Positions 1 to 8,305 are shown, counted from the stretch's first letter. The stretch: DNA of 17,736 bases from Clostridia bacterium (GCA_017451975.1 JAFTNI010000241.1:1-17736); one strand, 5' to 3'. Notes: generated from the sequence alone by a model not told the origin. Numbers and translations: made by a program.

Positions 1-1392
1 GCCAATTTCCTCGTGAAGTATTTTTACGGTGTTGTCTTCGGTAAACACATATTTATCTTTGAATTTTTCAAACCATTCCTGGTGTTTTGCCGTTTCTTCT
101 TTTGCAGAAATGTCGCCGCCTGCAAGTATTACCTCTGCAAGCATTTCCATTTCTTTTTTTAGTCTTGCAGGCAGTACGGCAAGACCCATAACCTCTATAA
201 GGCCTATGTTTTCTTTCTTTATATTGTGAAGCTCTGCGTGGGGGTGGTAAACGCCCAAGGGATGCTCCTCTGTTGTAATGTTATTGCGGAGAACGAGGTC
301 AAGCTCGTATTTGCCGTCGCGCATTCTGGCAATAGGGGTAATTGTGTTGTGCGGTGTGCCGTCTGTATAGGCGTAAACGAAAGCATCTTCGTCGGTATAG
401 TCGCGCCATGTGGCGAGTATCATATCGGCGCAATCGATAAGGCTTTCGCGGTTCTTGCCAGCAAGGCGGATAACCGAAAGGGGCCATTTAACAATACCCG
501 CTTCAACATCTGCAAACTCTGCAAACTCTATTTTCTTTTCGATGGGTGCTTTTTCCATTGCAAACGTATATCTGCCACCCTGCATATGGTCGTGGGAGAG
601 AATAGAGCCGCCAACTATGGGAAGGTCTGCGTTAGAGCCTATAAAGTAATGCGGGAATATGGAAACGAAATCGAGCATCTTAACAAAAGAGCTTCTGTCT
701 ATCTTCATAGGTGTGTGCTCTGCGGAAAGTGCGATGCAATGCTCGTTGTAGTAAACGTAGGGGGAGTATTGGAAGTACCACTTCTGCTCTGCCATCGTTA
801 TGGGAATGATTCTGTGGTTGCTTCTGCCGGGGTAATTCAGCGTGCCTGCATAGCCCTCACATTCGGGGCAAAGCTGGCATTTCGGGTAGGAGTTCTGCGG
901 TGCGTTCTTCGCTGCGGCAATAGCCTTCGGGTCTTTTTCGGGCTTGGAAAGGTTTATTGTTATATCTATATCGCCGTAAACGCTGGGCGCTACCCATTTT
1001 ACGTCTTTCTTTACGCGGTACGTTCTTATATAGTCTGTGCTTCTGGAAAAGGTATAGTACCAATCGGTAGCTTCCTTGGGGCAAACGGCATAAAGCTCCT
1101 TGAATTTGCCTATAACCTCGCTCGGGCGTGGCGTGAGCGCACCCATGAGCCTGGAATCGAAAAGATCGCGCTCGGTAATGTTGTTATCTATAATTCCATT
1201 TTCTGCCGCGTAATCGCAAAGGCGCGCGAGTATTTCCTCAAGTTCCTTTTCTTCCCCAACTTCAGTATCCTCATAAGCATCAATGCGGAGCAATGCCAGA
1301 AGAGAGTTTACGGCATAGTTTCTGTCGCATTCTGAGATAAGACCGTTTCTCGCGGCATAGTTTACAAGCTGTTTTACTTCGTTACAAATCAT
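1..1392 (-). CDS. galT: UDP-glucose--hexose-1-phosphate uridylyltransferase, Firmicute-type, 3' end cut by window
   Basis: This gene makes the Leloir-pathway enzyme that swaps UMP between UDP-glucose and galactose-1-phosphate in the cytoplasm. Translating the reverse strand from the ATG at 1392-1390 gives 464 residues with no stop, so the C-terminus lies outside the window; family members are usually close to 500 residues, so little is missing. Diagnostic segments are GGSILSHDHMQGG (H267-D268-H269), YHPHAELHNIKKENIGLIEV (H383-P384-H385) and VMGLAVLPARL, all typical of the Firmicute GalT family (galT type 2), which differs from the E. coli form. Which histidine is the uridylylated nucleophile in this family is not something I can settle by eye. 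The start overlaps the stop of the upstream methyltransferase in an ATGA, and an AGAAAGGA ribosome binding site sits inside the end of that gene, so the two are probably co-transcribed and translationally coupled. Identification is firm. Confidence 0.95.
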   Translation of the reverse strand, partial: MICNEVKQLVNYAARNGLISECDRNYAVNSLLALLRIDAYEDTEVGEEKELEEILARLCDYAAENGIIDNNITERDLFDSRLMGALTPRPSEVIGKFKELYAVCPKEATDWYYTFSRSTDYIRTYRVKKDVKWVAPSVYGDIDITINLSKPEKDPKAIAAAKNAPQNSYPKCQLCPECEGYAGTLNYPGRSNHRIIPITMAEQKWYFQYSPYVYYNEHCIALSAEHTPMKIDRSSFVKMLDFVSIFPHYFIGSNADLPIVGGSILSHDHMQGGRYTFAMEKAPIEKKIEFAEFADVEAGIVKWPLSVIRLAGKNRESLIDCADMILATWRDYTDEDAFVYAYTDGTPHNTITPIARMRDGKYELDLVLRNNITTEEHPLGVYHPHAELHNIKKENIGLIEVMGLAVLPARLKKEMEMLAEVILAGGDISAKEETAKHQEWFEKFKDKYVFTEDNTVKILHEEIG

Positions 1393-2519
1393 TTTTTTGT
1401 GTCCTTTCTGAAAAATTGATAATAGTAACACGGTATCATACCGTTATAAAGTTTTCTTACTTTATCGGCGCGTCTGCCATAGAGCTTTTCAAAGCGCTCG
1501 TGCGAGGTTATAACGTATATCTGCCAGTTATCAAGCGTTTTGAAGTGCTTGCCCATATCGCGGTAAAGCTTCTCTGCTTCCTCAAGCGTGCCGAGGCGCT
1601 CGCCGTACGGCGGGTTGCATACAACCGTGCCCCTGCGCCCCTCTGTGGTAATTTCAAGCGCGTTTCGCTCGAAAAGCTTTACGTGGTCTTTCATGCCCGA
1701 TTTTGAAATAGCGCTTCTCGCGTTTTTTAAAGCCTCGGGGGAGATATCGGAAGCATACGCTTCAAACTTCGTATCGCGTTTTATAAGTGAGCGTGCTTCT
1801 TCCTTCGCTTCCTTCCACATTTCCTGCGGTATAGATGCAAAGCCTTGCGCCGCAAAGCCGCGGTCCAGCCCCGGGGCGGTGTTCGTCATAATCATCGCCG
1901 CTTCTATCGGTATAGTAGCGCTTCCGCAGAACGGGTCCCAGAAAAGAACTTCCTCACGCGGGCGCGCCATTTTTGCAAGCCCCGCTGCAAGCGTTTCGCG
2001 CAAGGGTGAAATAAGCGTTTGCGGGCGATAGCCGCGCTTATGAAGCGCTACGCCGGAGGTATCTATCATCATAAAAACTTCATCTTTAAGTATAAAAAAC
2101 TCTATCTGATATTTTACGCCCGTTTCCTGAAACCAGGAAATGCCGTATTTATCGGAAAGTCGCTTTACCGCTGCTTTTTTCACTATACTCTGGCAATCGG
2201 GTATGCTGAAAAGTGTGCTTTTAATGGAATGACCCTTCACGGGGAAAGCATCGTTTTTGCCAACCCATTCCTCCCAAGGTATTGCATAAGTGCCGTCGAA
2301 TAAGTCGGAAAAAGTTGTTGCGCGGAAGCGGCCCAGCAAAATGAACACGCGCTCTGCCGTGCGAAGCCAAGTGTTGCAGCGCGGTATTGCGGAAATATCG
2401 CCCTCGAAAATAATTCTGCCGTCTATTGTTTCGAGCCTTTTATAGCCCAGCGCATCTATTTCCTCGCCAAGCGTATGTTCAAGCCCGAAAAGGCAGGTTG
2501 CCACAAATTTGTATTGCAT
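1389..2519 (-). CDS. THUMP-domain class I SAM-dependent rRNA methyltransferase (RlmL/YpsC type)
   Basis: The 376-residue protein is predicted to methylate a guanine N2 of 23S rRNA using S-adenosylmethionine. The N-terminal part (roughly residues 1-160) fits the ferredoxin-like plus THUMP RNA-binding module. The C-terminal part (about 165-370) is the UPF0020 Rossmann methyltransferase, with FWDPFCGSATIPIEAAM as SAM-binding motif I and CNPPYGERLG (N302-P303-P304-Y305) as the N-P-P-Y motif of N-methyltransferases. Length agrees with Bacillus YpsC; E. coli RlmL is longer because it is fused to the RlmK domain, which is absent here. The ATG at 2519 has AGGTGA seven bases upstream. It is the first gene of a unit with galT, whose start it overlaps by four bases. 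The exact target base is inferred from the family only. Confidence 0.92.
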   Translation of the reverse strand: MQYKFVATCLFGLEHTLGEEIDALGYKRLETIDGRIIFEGDISAIPRCNTWLRTAERVFILLGRFRATTFSDLFDGTYAIPWEEWVGKNDAFPVKGHSIKSTLFSIPDCQSIVKKAAVKRLSDKYGISWFQETGVKYQIEFFILKDEVFMMIDTSGVALHKRGYRPQTLISPLRETLAAGLAKMARPREEVLFWDPFCGSATIPIEAAMIMTNTAPGLDRGFAAQGFASIPQEMWKEAKEEARSLIKRDTKFEAYASDISPEALKNARSAISKSGMKDHVKLFERNALEITTEGRRGTVVCNPPYGERLGTLEEAEKLYRDMGKHFKTLDNWQIYVITSHERFEKLYGRRADKVRKLYNGMIPCYYYQFFRKDTKK

Positions 2520-2565
2520 ATAGTCACCTGAATAAAATTAAATTAATATCTTTATTTAATTATAT

Positions 2566-2594
2566 ATTATATCACAACGGATTTGTCAAATCAA
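2566..2594 (-). promoter_or_regulatory. Promoter of the methyltransferase-galT unit
   Basis: On the minus strand a TATAAT -10 (2571-2566) preceded by TGA forms an extended -10. A TTGATT -35 (2594-2589) sits 17 bases upstream. A perfect TTGACA overlaps this -35 but would place TATAAT only 12 bases away, so it would have to use the neighbouring TATATA instead. The leader to the ATG is about 40 bases and AT-rich. Confidence 0.65.
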
Positions 2595-2615
2595 CATTAT
2601 TGTATAAAAAATACC

Positions 2616-2652
2616 AAAAAATACTGCGGCAAAGGTAAAAACATTTGCCGCA
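2616..2652 (-). terminator. Intrinsic terminator after the GH78-type gene
   Basis: The arms TGCGGCAAA and TTTGCCGCA (2625-2633 and 2644-2652) form a perfect 9-bp stem with a 10-base loop. On the minus strand it is followed by GTATTTTTT, a usable U-run. It lies 10 bases past the stop codon of the glycosidase gene and separates it from the methyltransferase unit. Confidence 0.85.
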
Positions 2653-2662
2653 TATTTTGTAA

Positions 2663-4660
2663 TTATATTGTTTTTATATTTAGGGGGGTATCCTTTTCAA
2701 TTACGTATTCTTCCCCGCCGAGAATAAGTTTGCCGCCGCTTATATCGGAGCGCACGCAAACCTCGCCGCCGCTTACGCTTACTTCAATATCGCCGCGCGG
2801 CGTGGGCACCTTGCCCGAGAAAGCGCCTAAGCCAAGCTCTTGCATACAAGGTCTTACTTCATACGTTTCGTAGTTTGCAGAGGTCGGGCGAACGCCGAGA
2901 ATGTATTTACCGAGCACGTAAAGCGGCGTGGTGCCGCCCCATGCGTGGCAAAGGCTTTTGCCATATGGGTGCCCATACATAGCGTAATGCTCTGCACCCT
3001 TCATATCGGGCTCGTATTTTTCCCAGAATGTCGTAGCGCCCTCTGCCACCATGCCGCCCCAATAGGAGCGAAGCATATCTGTAACGTAAGCAAAATCGCC
3101 TATTTCACACATGGCCGCAAGCTCGAAGAATTTGAAATACGGCGTTACTATTGCGGGCACGGCATCGTTTTTGATAACGTTTTCAATAATTGCCGCTTTT
3201 CTTTCCTCTGTCGTGAGATCATAGAGTATAGCAAATATATTTGCGTGGCGCGTAACGTTTCTGTTGCCTGTGGAGAATTCGTCTATAAACGCGCGCTTTT
3301 CTTCGTCCCAATAAAGCGCGTTTATTTTTTCGCGCACGTCCTTTGCGCGCGCGCTGTAGCGCTCTGCACCTTCCGTATCTTTCATAAGCTCGGCGCAGCT
3401 TGCGGCGCATTCATAAGCGCGGCAAAGAAGCATCTGCTCTGCGCAAATGGGGCCTGCATCTTTATCGAAATGCTCTGCCCAGTCTACGAAAACCCAGTCG
3501 CCGCCGCGTTTTTCGTAAAGCCCTTGCTTTGAAAGTCTTCCCTCTGCAAAGCCGAGCAGCGAGCGCATATCGCTGTATGCCGATGCGATAAATTTCAGAT
3601 CGCCCGTATAGCAGTAATATTCCCAAAGGCTTATAACCCAATAGAAGCTGTAATCGGGAATGGTGTTAACGTGCATCGTAACGGGGTCATCGCCGTGGAG
3701 AATGCGAAGTGTGCGGCGCACTGTGTCGCTGTCAAACGCGAGGTAGTAGTTTGCAAGGAAGCTCTGGTATGCATCGCCGCCCCAAACCCAACGGTCGCGC
3801 TTAATTCCGTCGAAAAAGCCTTCGCGGGAGTTAAGCCCGAGTGTGTAAACGGCGATATCGTAAATTTTATTTATAAGCGAGTCGGAAGATTTGAAAGTGC
3901 CCCTGTTTTCCACGGGAAGATATTCAAAATCTGCCGCGAGCGTATATTCCGCACCGAAATCGGGCACGAAAACAAAACGGAAGGCAACGCTTTCGGAGGC
4001 ATATTTGCCATCTTCGCATTTTACGTTGATTTTAACGATAGAATTTTTATAATCCAGCGCTTCTTCGCGCGATTCACCACAGTACGCGGAAAATTCCGCT
4101 TCTTTCGCGGAAACGCCTTCGAAAATTATATTGCCAAAGCTTTCTTTGCCGAAATCGTAAAGCGTGCCACCCGCAACATCTTCGCTCTTCACGGGCTCTA
4201 TGCGTTTATATGCAAACTTGAAAACCTCGGGGTTATCGGAAAGTTCTGTGTACATATCGTTATAGCCGGCGTGTGCATCTGCCCCGCCGTAGGAGCCATG
4301 GCGCCAGCTTCCGTCGGAAGCATATGTGTCTCCCTCTATATAAACCGCGGGGAAACCGTCTTCCTTATGGGCATTGACCTTTATCATATGCTTGCCCGCA
4401 GGCACGGTTACTACAGAGCCTTCGGGGTACCACTCGCTGTGGTCTATACGAAGTGCGGCGTTTTGCGTGTTTGCGTGGAAAACGATGGTTTCTTCTTTTT
4501 CCGTTTCAGCCTTTTTATAAAGGAAAAGGTTTCTGCCGGGGGCGTCAACTCTCCACATCGGCGGAATGTGAAAGCCGCCTTTGGTTCTTCTGTTGTGAAG
4601 CTTCATTCCGTGGTAGCGCTCAAAGGCGTTAGGGCACCATATCCATTTTGTTTTTTTCAT
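2663..4660 (-). CDS. Alpha-L-rhamnosidase-like glycoside hydrolase (GH78 type), cytoplasmic
   Basis: The 665-residue protein has a beta-rich N-terminal half (to about residue 260) and an (alpha/alpha)6-barrel catalytic region after it. The signature DGIKRDRWVWGGD (D284 to D296) aligns with the GH78 active-site segment in which Asp, Arg, an acid, Trp and Asp recur at the same spacing. GATTFWEKYE (E547) matches the segment carrying the catalytic base, and a C-terminal beta domain follows. Position 289 is Asp where characterised GH78 rhamnosidases carry a catalytic Glu, so the true substrate may not be rhamnose. There is no signal peptide, so it would act inside the cell on imported oligosaccharides. 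AAGGAG lies eight bases before the ATG. It is separated from the upstream lipoprotein gene by 63 bases containing a hairpin, and no transporter or rhamnose-catabolic gene is adjacent. Family membership is good, substrate unknown. Confidence 0.82.
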   Translation of the reverse strand: MKKTKWIWCPNAFERYHGMKLHNRRTKGGFHIPPMWRVDAPGRNLFLYKKAETEKEETIVFHANTQNAALRIDHSEWYPEGSVVTVPAGKHMIKVNAHKEDGFPAVYIEGDTYASDGSWRHGSYGGADAHAGYNDMYTELSDNPEVFKFAYKRIEPVKSEDVAGGTLYDFGKESFGNIIFEGVSAKEAEFSAYCGESREEALDYKNSIVKINVKCEDGKYASESVAFRFVFVPDFGAEYTLAADFEYLPVENRGTFKSSDSLINKIYDIAVYTLGLNSREGFFDGIKRDRWVWGGDAYQSFLANYYLAFDSDTVRRTLRILHGDDPVTMHVNTIPDYSFYWVISLWEYYCYTGDLKFIASAYSDMRSLLGFAEGRLSKQGLYEKRGGDWVFVDWAEHFDKDAGPICAEQMLLCRAYECAASCAELMKDTEGAERYSARAKDVREKINALYWDEEKRAFIDEFSTGNRNVTRHANIFAILYDLTTEERKAAIIENVIKNDAVPAIVTPYFKFFELAAMCEIGDFAYVTDMLRSYWGGMVAEGATTFWEKYEPDMKGAEHYAMYGHPYGKSLCHAWGGTTPLYVLGKYILGVRPTSANYETYEVRPCMQELGLGAFSGKVPTPRGDIEVSVSGGEVCVRSDISGGKLILGGEEYVIEKDTPLNIKTI

Positions 4661-4684
4661 AAAAATTACTCCTTGATTATCAAT

Positions 4685-4709
4685 AACAGCGTGCGGTAAG
4701 CACGCTGTT
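4685..4709 (-). other. Perfect 10-bp hairpin between lipoprotein and glycosidase genes
   Basis: The arms AACAGCGTGC (4685-4694) and GCACGCTGTT (4700-4709) pair perfectly around the loop GGTAA. No U-run follows on either strand, so a standard intrinsic terminator is unlikely. It ends about nine bases before the glycosidase ribosome binding site and could modulate read-through or mRNA processing. No separate promoter for the glycosidase gene is evident in the 63-base gap. Confidence 0.6.
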
Positions 4710-4723
4710 GCAGTACGAATTAT

Positions 4724-5587
4724 TTAAGAAATATTAAGGTTTCCGCTTACGGTATCAACTGAGATTTGTATTTCTCCCTGACCGAAGGTATATGTTTTGT
4801 TGCTTGTTTTGTGCGGCATATCAGAGCTGAACGTGCCGCTCATGGTAGAAAATTCAATTGTTGCACCCACGTCATCTGCGATAGCGAGAGCAACCTCGCC
4901 GCTTACACCGGAAATGGTTACTTCCGATTTTTTTGCAATATACATATCTGTTTTGCCGGAAACTGTTTTAACCTTTATTTCATTTGCGGAAATTTTAGAA
5001 ATGCATACCGCGCCCGAAACACTGTCGGATGTGAACTTATCTGCAACGATGTCAGCTGCAAAAAAATCACCGTCAACTGTTTCTGTTTTTATTTCGCTGG
5101 CTATTACGTTTCCGAATTCAAGGTTGCCCGCAACGGTTGTGAGCTTCATTTCGCCAAGAACCATATCGCCTATTTTCACGTCGGCATTTACGCTGTCAAT
5201 ATCAAGCTCTATGCCCGAGGGAATCTCTACGCGCAAATGCTTTTGCTCGGGGTTTATATCCTCTTTAAGCATCGCTTTGCTATAGTGAATTGTAAGCTTA
5301 TCGTCCTTGATGTAATAATGCATTTTAGCATCGTTGGAAAGACTGTCGCTCGTTTCAGTTACGGTAAGCTCTGTGCCGTCTACCGCAACGACCTCTATTT
5401 CTCCGCTTATCCACGTGATGTCTACCTTTTTTATTTCGGAAGCATCATAAGTAAAGGAGCTGCTGCTGGAATAGTTCCAGAAATTCCAATATGGAGCGTA
5501 AATGCCTATTTTTATATCTGCCAGATTGCAGGAGCAAAGGCAAAACAAACTTATAATTATAAACAATGCCGCAGTAATTTTCTTCAT
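4724..5587 (-). CDS. DUF4097-type beta-repeat lipoprotein
   Basis: The 287-residue protein begins MKKITAALFIIISLFCLCSC, a lipoprotein signal peptide with lipobox L17-C18-S19-C20, so the mature protein should be lipid-anchored at C20 on the outer face of the membrane. The rest is a series of short beta-strand repeats built around VSG, VDGDF, VAGN and MSGT steps (about residues 130-287), the hallmark of the DUF4097 beta-helix family. A serine-rich, tryptophan-containing stretch follows the anchor. AGAGGAG precedes the ATG. It lies 56 bases behind a PspC-domain gene, a pairing seen in Firmicute envelope-stress loci; the biochemical role of DUF4097 proteins is not known. I see no enzyme motif. 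Confidence 0.85.
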   Translation of the reverse strand: MKKITAALFIIISLFCLCSCNLADIKIGIYAPYWNFWNYSSSSSFTYDASEIKKVDITWISGEIEVVAVDGTELTVTETSDSLSNDAKMHYYIKDDKLTIHYSKAMLKEDINPEQKHLRVEIPSGIELDIDSVNADVKIGDMVLGEMKLTTVAGNLEFGNVIASEIKTETVDGDFFAADIVADKFTSDSVSGAVCISKISANEIKVKTVSGKTDMYIAKKSEVTISGVSGEVALAIADDVGATIEFSTMSGTFSSDMPHKTSNKTYTFGQGEIQISVDTVSGNLNIS

Positions 5588-5643
5588 GAAATTCTCCTCT
5601 CAAATTGAAATTTTAATATAGAAATGTTAATTTTAAAATTGAA

Positions 5644-5844
5644 TTATTTTTCTATTTCAGATTTATCTGGCATTATTATCGCGGCGGCAATATAACCTAT
5701 AATTCCCGCACCCGCGCTCATAAGAGTGATCAAAACCCAGCCAAGGCGCACAACCGTGGGATCGATATTGAAATATTCCGCCAGACCTGCGCAAACGCCG
5801 CCGAGCTTCCCTTCCGATTCATTTTTATAGAGTCTTTTTTTCAT
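5644..5844 (-). CDS. PspC-domain membrane protein
   Basis: This 66-residue protein is a near-minimal PspC domain: an N-terminal KRLYKNESEGKLGGVCAGLAE box (the conserved R/KLYRS....IGGVCGGLAEYF pattern), then FNIDPTVVRLGWVLITL and one hydrophobic segment (about residues 34-58). PspC domains take part in membrane-stress sensing in many bacteria, but no PspA or PspF homologue is in the window, so the classical Psp response cannot be assumed. A strong GGAGG precedes the ATG, and the gene has its own promoter at 5886-5914. The DUF4097 lipoprotein gene follows in the same direction, so the two likely form an envelope-homeostasis unit. Confidence 0.92.
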   Translation of the reverse strand: MKKRLYKNESEGKLGGVCAGLAEYFNIDPTVVRLGWVLITLMSAGAGIIGYIAAAIIMPDKSEIEK

Positions 5845-5885
5845 AAACTGTATTCCTCCAAGAAAAACAATAGTTATTTATAATA

Positions 5886-5914
5886 ATTATATCATATATA
5901 TTTTCCATTTTCAA
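5886..5914 (-). promoter_or_regulatory. Promoter of the PspC-DUF4097 unit
   Basis: The minus strand carries TTGAAA (5914-5909), a 17-base spacer and TATAAT (5891-5886), with TGA just before the -10 making an extended -10. The leader to the ATG is about 35 bases. Confidence 0.75.
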
Positions 5915-5924
5915 GATAAATATT

Positions 5925-5962
5925 AAAAAAAGGAAATACAGCCATGAAAGCGGCTGTATTTC
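5925..5962 (-). terminator. Intrinsic terminator of the ABC exporter operon
   Basis: The arms GAAATACAGCC (5933-5943) and GGCTGTATTTC (5952-5962) form an 11-bp perfect stem with an 8-base loop. On the minus strand it is followed by a run of seven T residues after one C. It sits eight bases beyond the permease stop codon. Confidence 0.9.
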
Positions 5963-5970
5963 GGCAAGTA

Positions 5971-7599
5971 TTAATAGAGTGAATCAAAAATCTTCGTGCC
6001 GCGTTTTTGCAGCCATATATAAAGCACAAATGTAGCCACGGCACACACAAGCATTACGCAAAGCATATATAGTGTGCCCATAATGGGAAGATGCACGTTG
6101 ATAGAAAGAATAACATATACAATAGCAAAGAAAATTATAATTCCCGTGCTTGTGAGCATGGAAAGTATAACGGAAAGCCCTTGCTTAACAGGCACGGCTT
6201 CGTTGGTCCAATCAAAGCTCGGATGCTTAAGATTGAAAGCAAGTCCCATAAATGCAAACATAAGGTTTGATATAATAGCCATCATAGGTATAATAGTCAT
6301 TGCGGCGGCATCCATGGGGAAAACGGAAACGCATACTACGGCGAAAATAAACGAAGGTATGCCCGAAAGTATCATGTGCAAAGCTATTTTGCTTTTCAGC
6401 ACTTCCCATGCGGAAACGGGTAGTGAGCGCAGAAGCCAAAGGTTTCTGCCTTCAAGCGAAACAGATGGAGCTGTTATGATATTCATAGAAGCCATGGCGC
6501 ATACAAGCGCGCAGATTATAAGGGGTATAAGCTCCTCTGCGCCTTGAAGCACAAGAAGCGATTGCGCAAGGTCGCCGCCCTTGAAAAAGACGAAAACTGC
6601 GGCAATAATTATAAAAATCGAACCCACAGAGCTATTGAGCATATACGTCGGCGACGACCAGAAATGCAAAAATTCCTTTTTCAGAAGCGCACTCATAGCG
6701 CTTCCCATTCTGTACGATTTTTCGCGGTATACAGCTTTTTTTGCGCCGCGCTTTGCCGTTGCAAGCTTCAAAAAGCTTTTTGTAAGAACGTAATAAACAA
6801 GTGCAAAAAGTGCAAGCACCACGGCGAGAAATACAAGCAAGCCGAGAATATCACCCGTGCAAGCCATACCCATTGCATATACGGGGTATGCAAAAGCTTT
6901 TATGTTTTTTGCAATGAGCGCACCGTTTGCCACAAGCAAGGCAATATAATTCTGCAGCTCCGCCACAACGTAAAAATAAAGAGCGATAAATACAACGGAA
7001 ACTATTACGGTTATAAGGCTCTTATTTTTCATTCTGCCCGAGGCTATAGCCACAAGAAAGCCAAGCACAAGCGAGAGCGCGAGCGAAAGAAGTGGAAGCA
7101 CAAGGAGCATAAATACGCCGCTGAGCATAACGCCAAACGAAATTCCGCAACGGATAATATATGCCGCAAAACAAGGCACAAGCACAAGCGCTTCGTATAA
7201 GAGATCCATTATATAGAGCGTGAACACGCGCGAAAATATAATTTGCCACGGCTTTATAGGCATAGAAAGCAAAAGGTCATTATCTTTCGCGTTATACAGC
7301 ATCGAATTCGTAAGGAATACCGTGCCTATAACCCCCAGCCCCGTTGCCGCTATGCCCATAAGCGAAAAGCCGAGCCAGGAAATGCCCGCAGGAATAAAGG
7401 CATCGAAAAGCATTTCGGCAAAAATGTAAAACATAGCACCCAATACAATGCAAACGTACAGTATAAGAAATATGTAAAGCGCCGCCGCGCCCTTACCGCG
7501 CTTCTTTTTGCCTTTTTTGCCCCCTTTGCCAAATGCGCTCCTGTTAAACATAGAGGCAAAAAGCTCTGCAAGCTGTTTTTTCAGAAGAGTTTTAATCAT
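5971..7599 (-). CDS. ABC exporter permease, about 12 membrane segments
   Basis: This 542-residue integral membrane protein is the channel half of an ABC exporter whose ATPase is encoded just upstream and overlaps it by eight bases. It starts MIKTLLKKQL, then has a very basic cytoplasmic loop (about residues 25-37, ten Lys or Arg) and roughly twelve hydrophobic segments in two halves separated by a cytoplasmic stretch near residue 300. This is the layout of large ABC-2-type permeases in Firmicutes with unknown or peptide-like cargo. An upstream in-frame start at 7641 would lie inside the ATPase gene without a ribosome binding site. The ATGATG pair at 7602/7599 follows GGAGGAG; the second ATG gives the better spacing. 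The gene ends at a strong terminator. Substrate is not predictable from sequence. Confidence 0.85.
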   Translation of the reverse strand: MIKTLLKKQLAELFASMFNRSAFGKGGKKGKKKRGKGAAALYIFLILYVCIVLGAMFYIFAEMLFDAFIPAGISWLGFSLMGIAATGLGVIGTVFLTNSMLYNAKDNDLLLSMPIKPWQIIFSRVFTLYIMDLLYEALVLVPCFAAYIIRCGISFGVMLSGVFMLLVLPLLSLALSLVLGFLVAIASGRMKNKSLITVIVSVVFIALYFYVVAELQNYIALLVANGALIAKNIKAFAYPVYAMGMACTGDILGLLVFLAVVLALFALVYYVLTKSFLKLATAKRGAKKAVYREKSYRMGSAMSALLKKEFLHFWSSPTYMLNSSVGSIFIIIAAVFVFFKGGDLAQSLLVLQGAEELIPLIICALVCAMASMNIITAPSVSLEGRNLWLLRSLPVSAWEVLKSKIALHMILSGIPSFIFAVVCVSVFPMDAAAMTIIPMMAIISNLMFAFMGLAFNLKHPSFDWTNEAVPVKQGLSVILSMLTSTGIIIFFAIVYVILSINVHLPIMGTLYMLCVMLVCAVATFVLYIWLQKRGTKIFDSLY

Positions 7600-8305
7600 C
7601 ATACTCCTCCAGCTCCAAAAAGACCTTTTCGAGCGAAGCATCGCCCTTTACTTCTTCCATAGTGCCGGATTTTATAAGCTTGCCGCCTTTTATAATTGCA
7701 ACCTTATCGCAAAGCTTTTCGGCAACCTCCAGAACGTGGGTGGAAAAGAATATTGCCCCGCCTTCGCGGCAGATTTCGCGCATAAGCTCCTTGAGGCAAT
7801 GCGCCGCTTTCGGGTCAAGCCCTACAAATGGCTCGTCCATTATAATAAGCTTCGGTGCATGGATAAGCGCAGATATTATGGCGAGCTTTTGCTTCATGCC
7901 GTGGGAATAAGAGCCTATGGGCTGCCCCAGGCTTTGCGTAAGCTCAAACATAGCCGCATATTTTCTTATACGCTCGCCGCGAAGTCCCGCGCTCACACCA
8001 AAAATATCTGCAATGAAATTGAGGTATTTTATGCCCGTCATAAAATCATAAAGGTCGGGATTATCGGGAATATAAGCGATTTTTTGCTTGCATTCTGTTG
8101 GTTTTTCGCGTATGGAAACACCATCTACAAAAATTTCGCCCGCATCAAACCCGAGTATACCTGTGGCGGCCTTCAGCGTTGTGGTTTTTCCCGCACCGTT
8201 GTGACCTATAAACCCATATATTTCGCCCTTCTCAATATGCAAAGAAAGCCCGTCTACCGCTTTCTTATCTCCATATGATTTGGTTAAATTTTTAATTTTC
8301 AGCAT
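7592..8305 (-). CDS. ABC transporter ATP-binding protein
   Basis: The 237-residue cytoplasmic ATPase powers the downstream permease. It has Walker A GHNGAGKT (G34-T41), a signature segment SHGMKQK (134-140) instead of the classical LSGGQ, Walker B LIIMDEP (153-159), D-loop GLDP and switch histidine H190 in FFSTHV. The usual Q-loop glutamine is replaced in YIPDNPDLYD (about 78-87), a variant common in this export subclass. The ATG has AAAGGAG seven to eight bases upstream. The stop codon lies within the start region of the permease (ATGATGATTAA overlap), so the two subunits should be translated together. A candidate promoter lies at 8339-8367. Confidence 0.93.
   Translation of the reverse strand: MLKIKNLTKSYGDKKAVDGLSLHIEKGEIYGFIGHNGAGKTTTLKAATGILGFDAGEIFVDGVSIREKPTECKQKIAYIPDNPDLYDFMTGIKYLNFIADIFGVSAGLRGERIRKYAAMFELTQSLGQPIGSYSHGMKQKLAIISALIHAPKLIIMDEPFVGLDPKAAHCLKELMREICREGGAIFFSTHVLEVAEKLCDKVAIIKGGKLIKSGTMEEVKGDASLEKVFLELEEYDD
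7604..7610 (-). promoter_or_regulatory. Ribosome binding site that fixes the permease start
   Basis: GGAGGAG on the minus strand, within the last codons of the ATPase gene, lies one base from the ATG at 7602 and four bases from the ATG at 7599. It supports initiation at this ATG pair rather than at the in-frame codon at 7641. Confidence 0.6.

Noticed and set aside
226..1335. Plus-strand open frame of 369 codons
   Set aside because: It is antisense to galT, whose reverse-strand translation gives clear family motifs; the plus-strand product has no domain and no good ribosome binding site.
3671..4699. Plus-strand open frame of 342 codons
   Set aside because: Shadow of the GH78-type gene. The product is cysteine/phenylalanine/valine-rich without domain features.
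5971..7641. Permease start at 7641
   Set aside because: It would overlap the ATPase gene by 50 bases with no ribosome binding site; GGAGGAG next to the ATG pair at 7602/7599 is a far better start.
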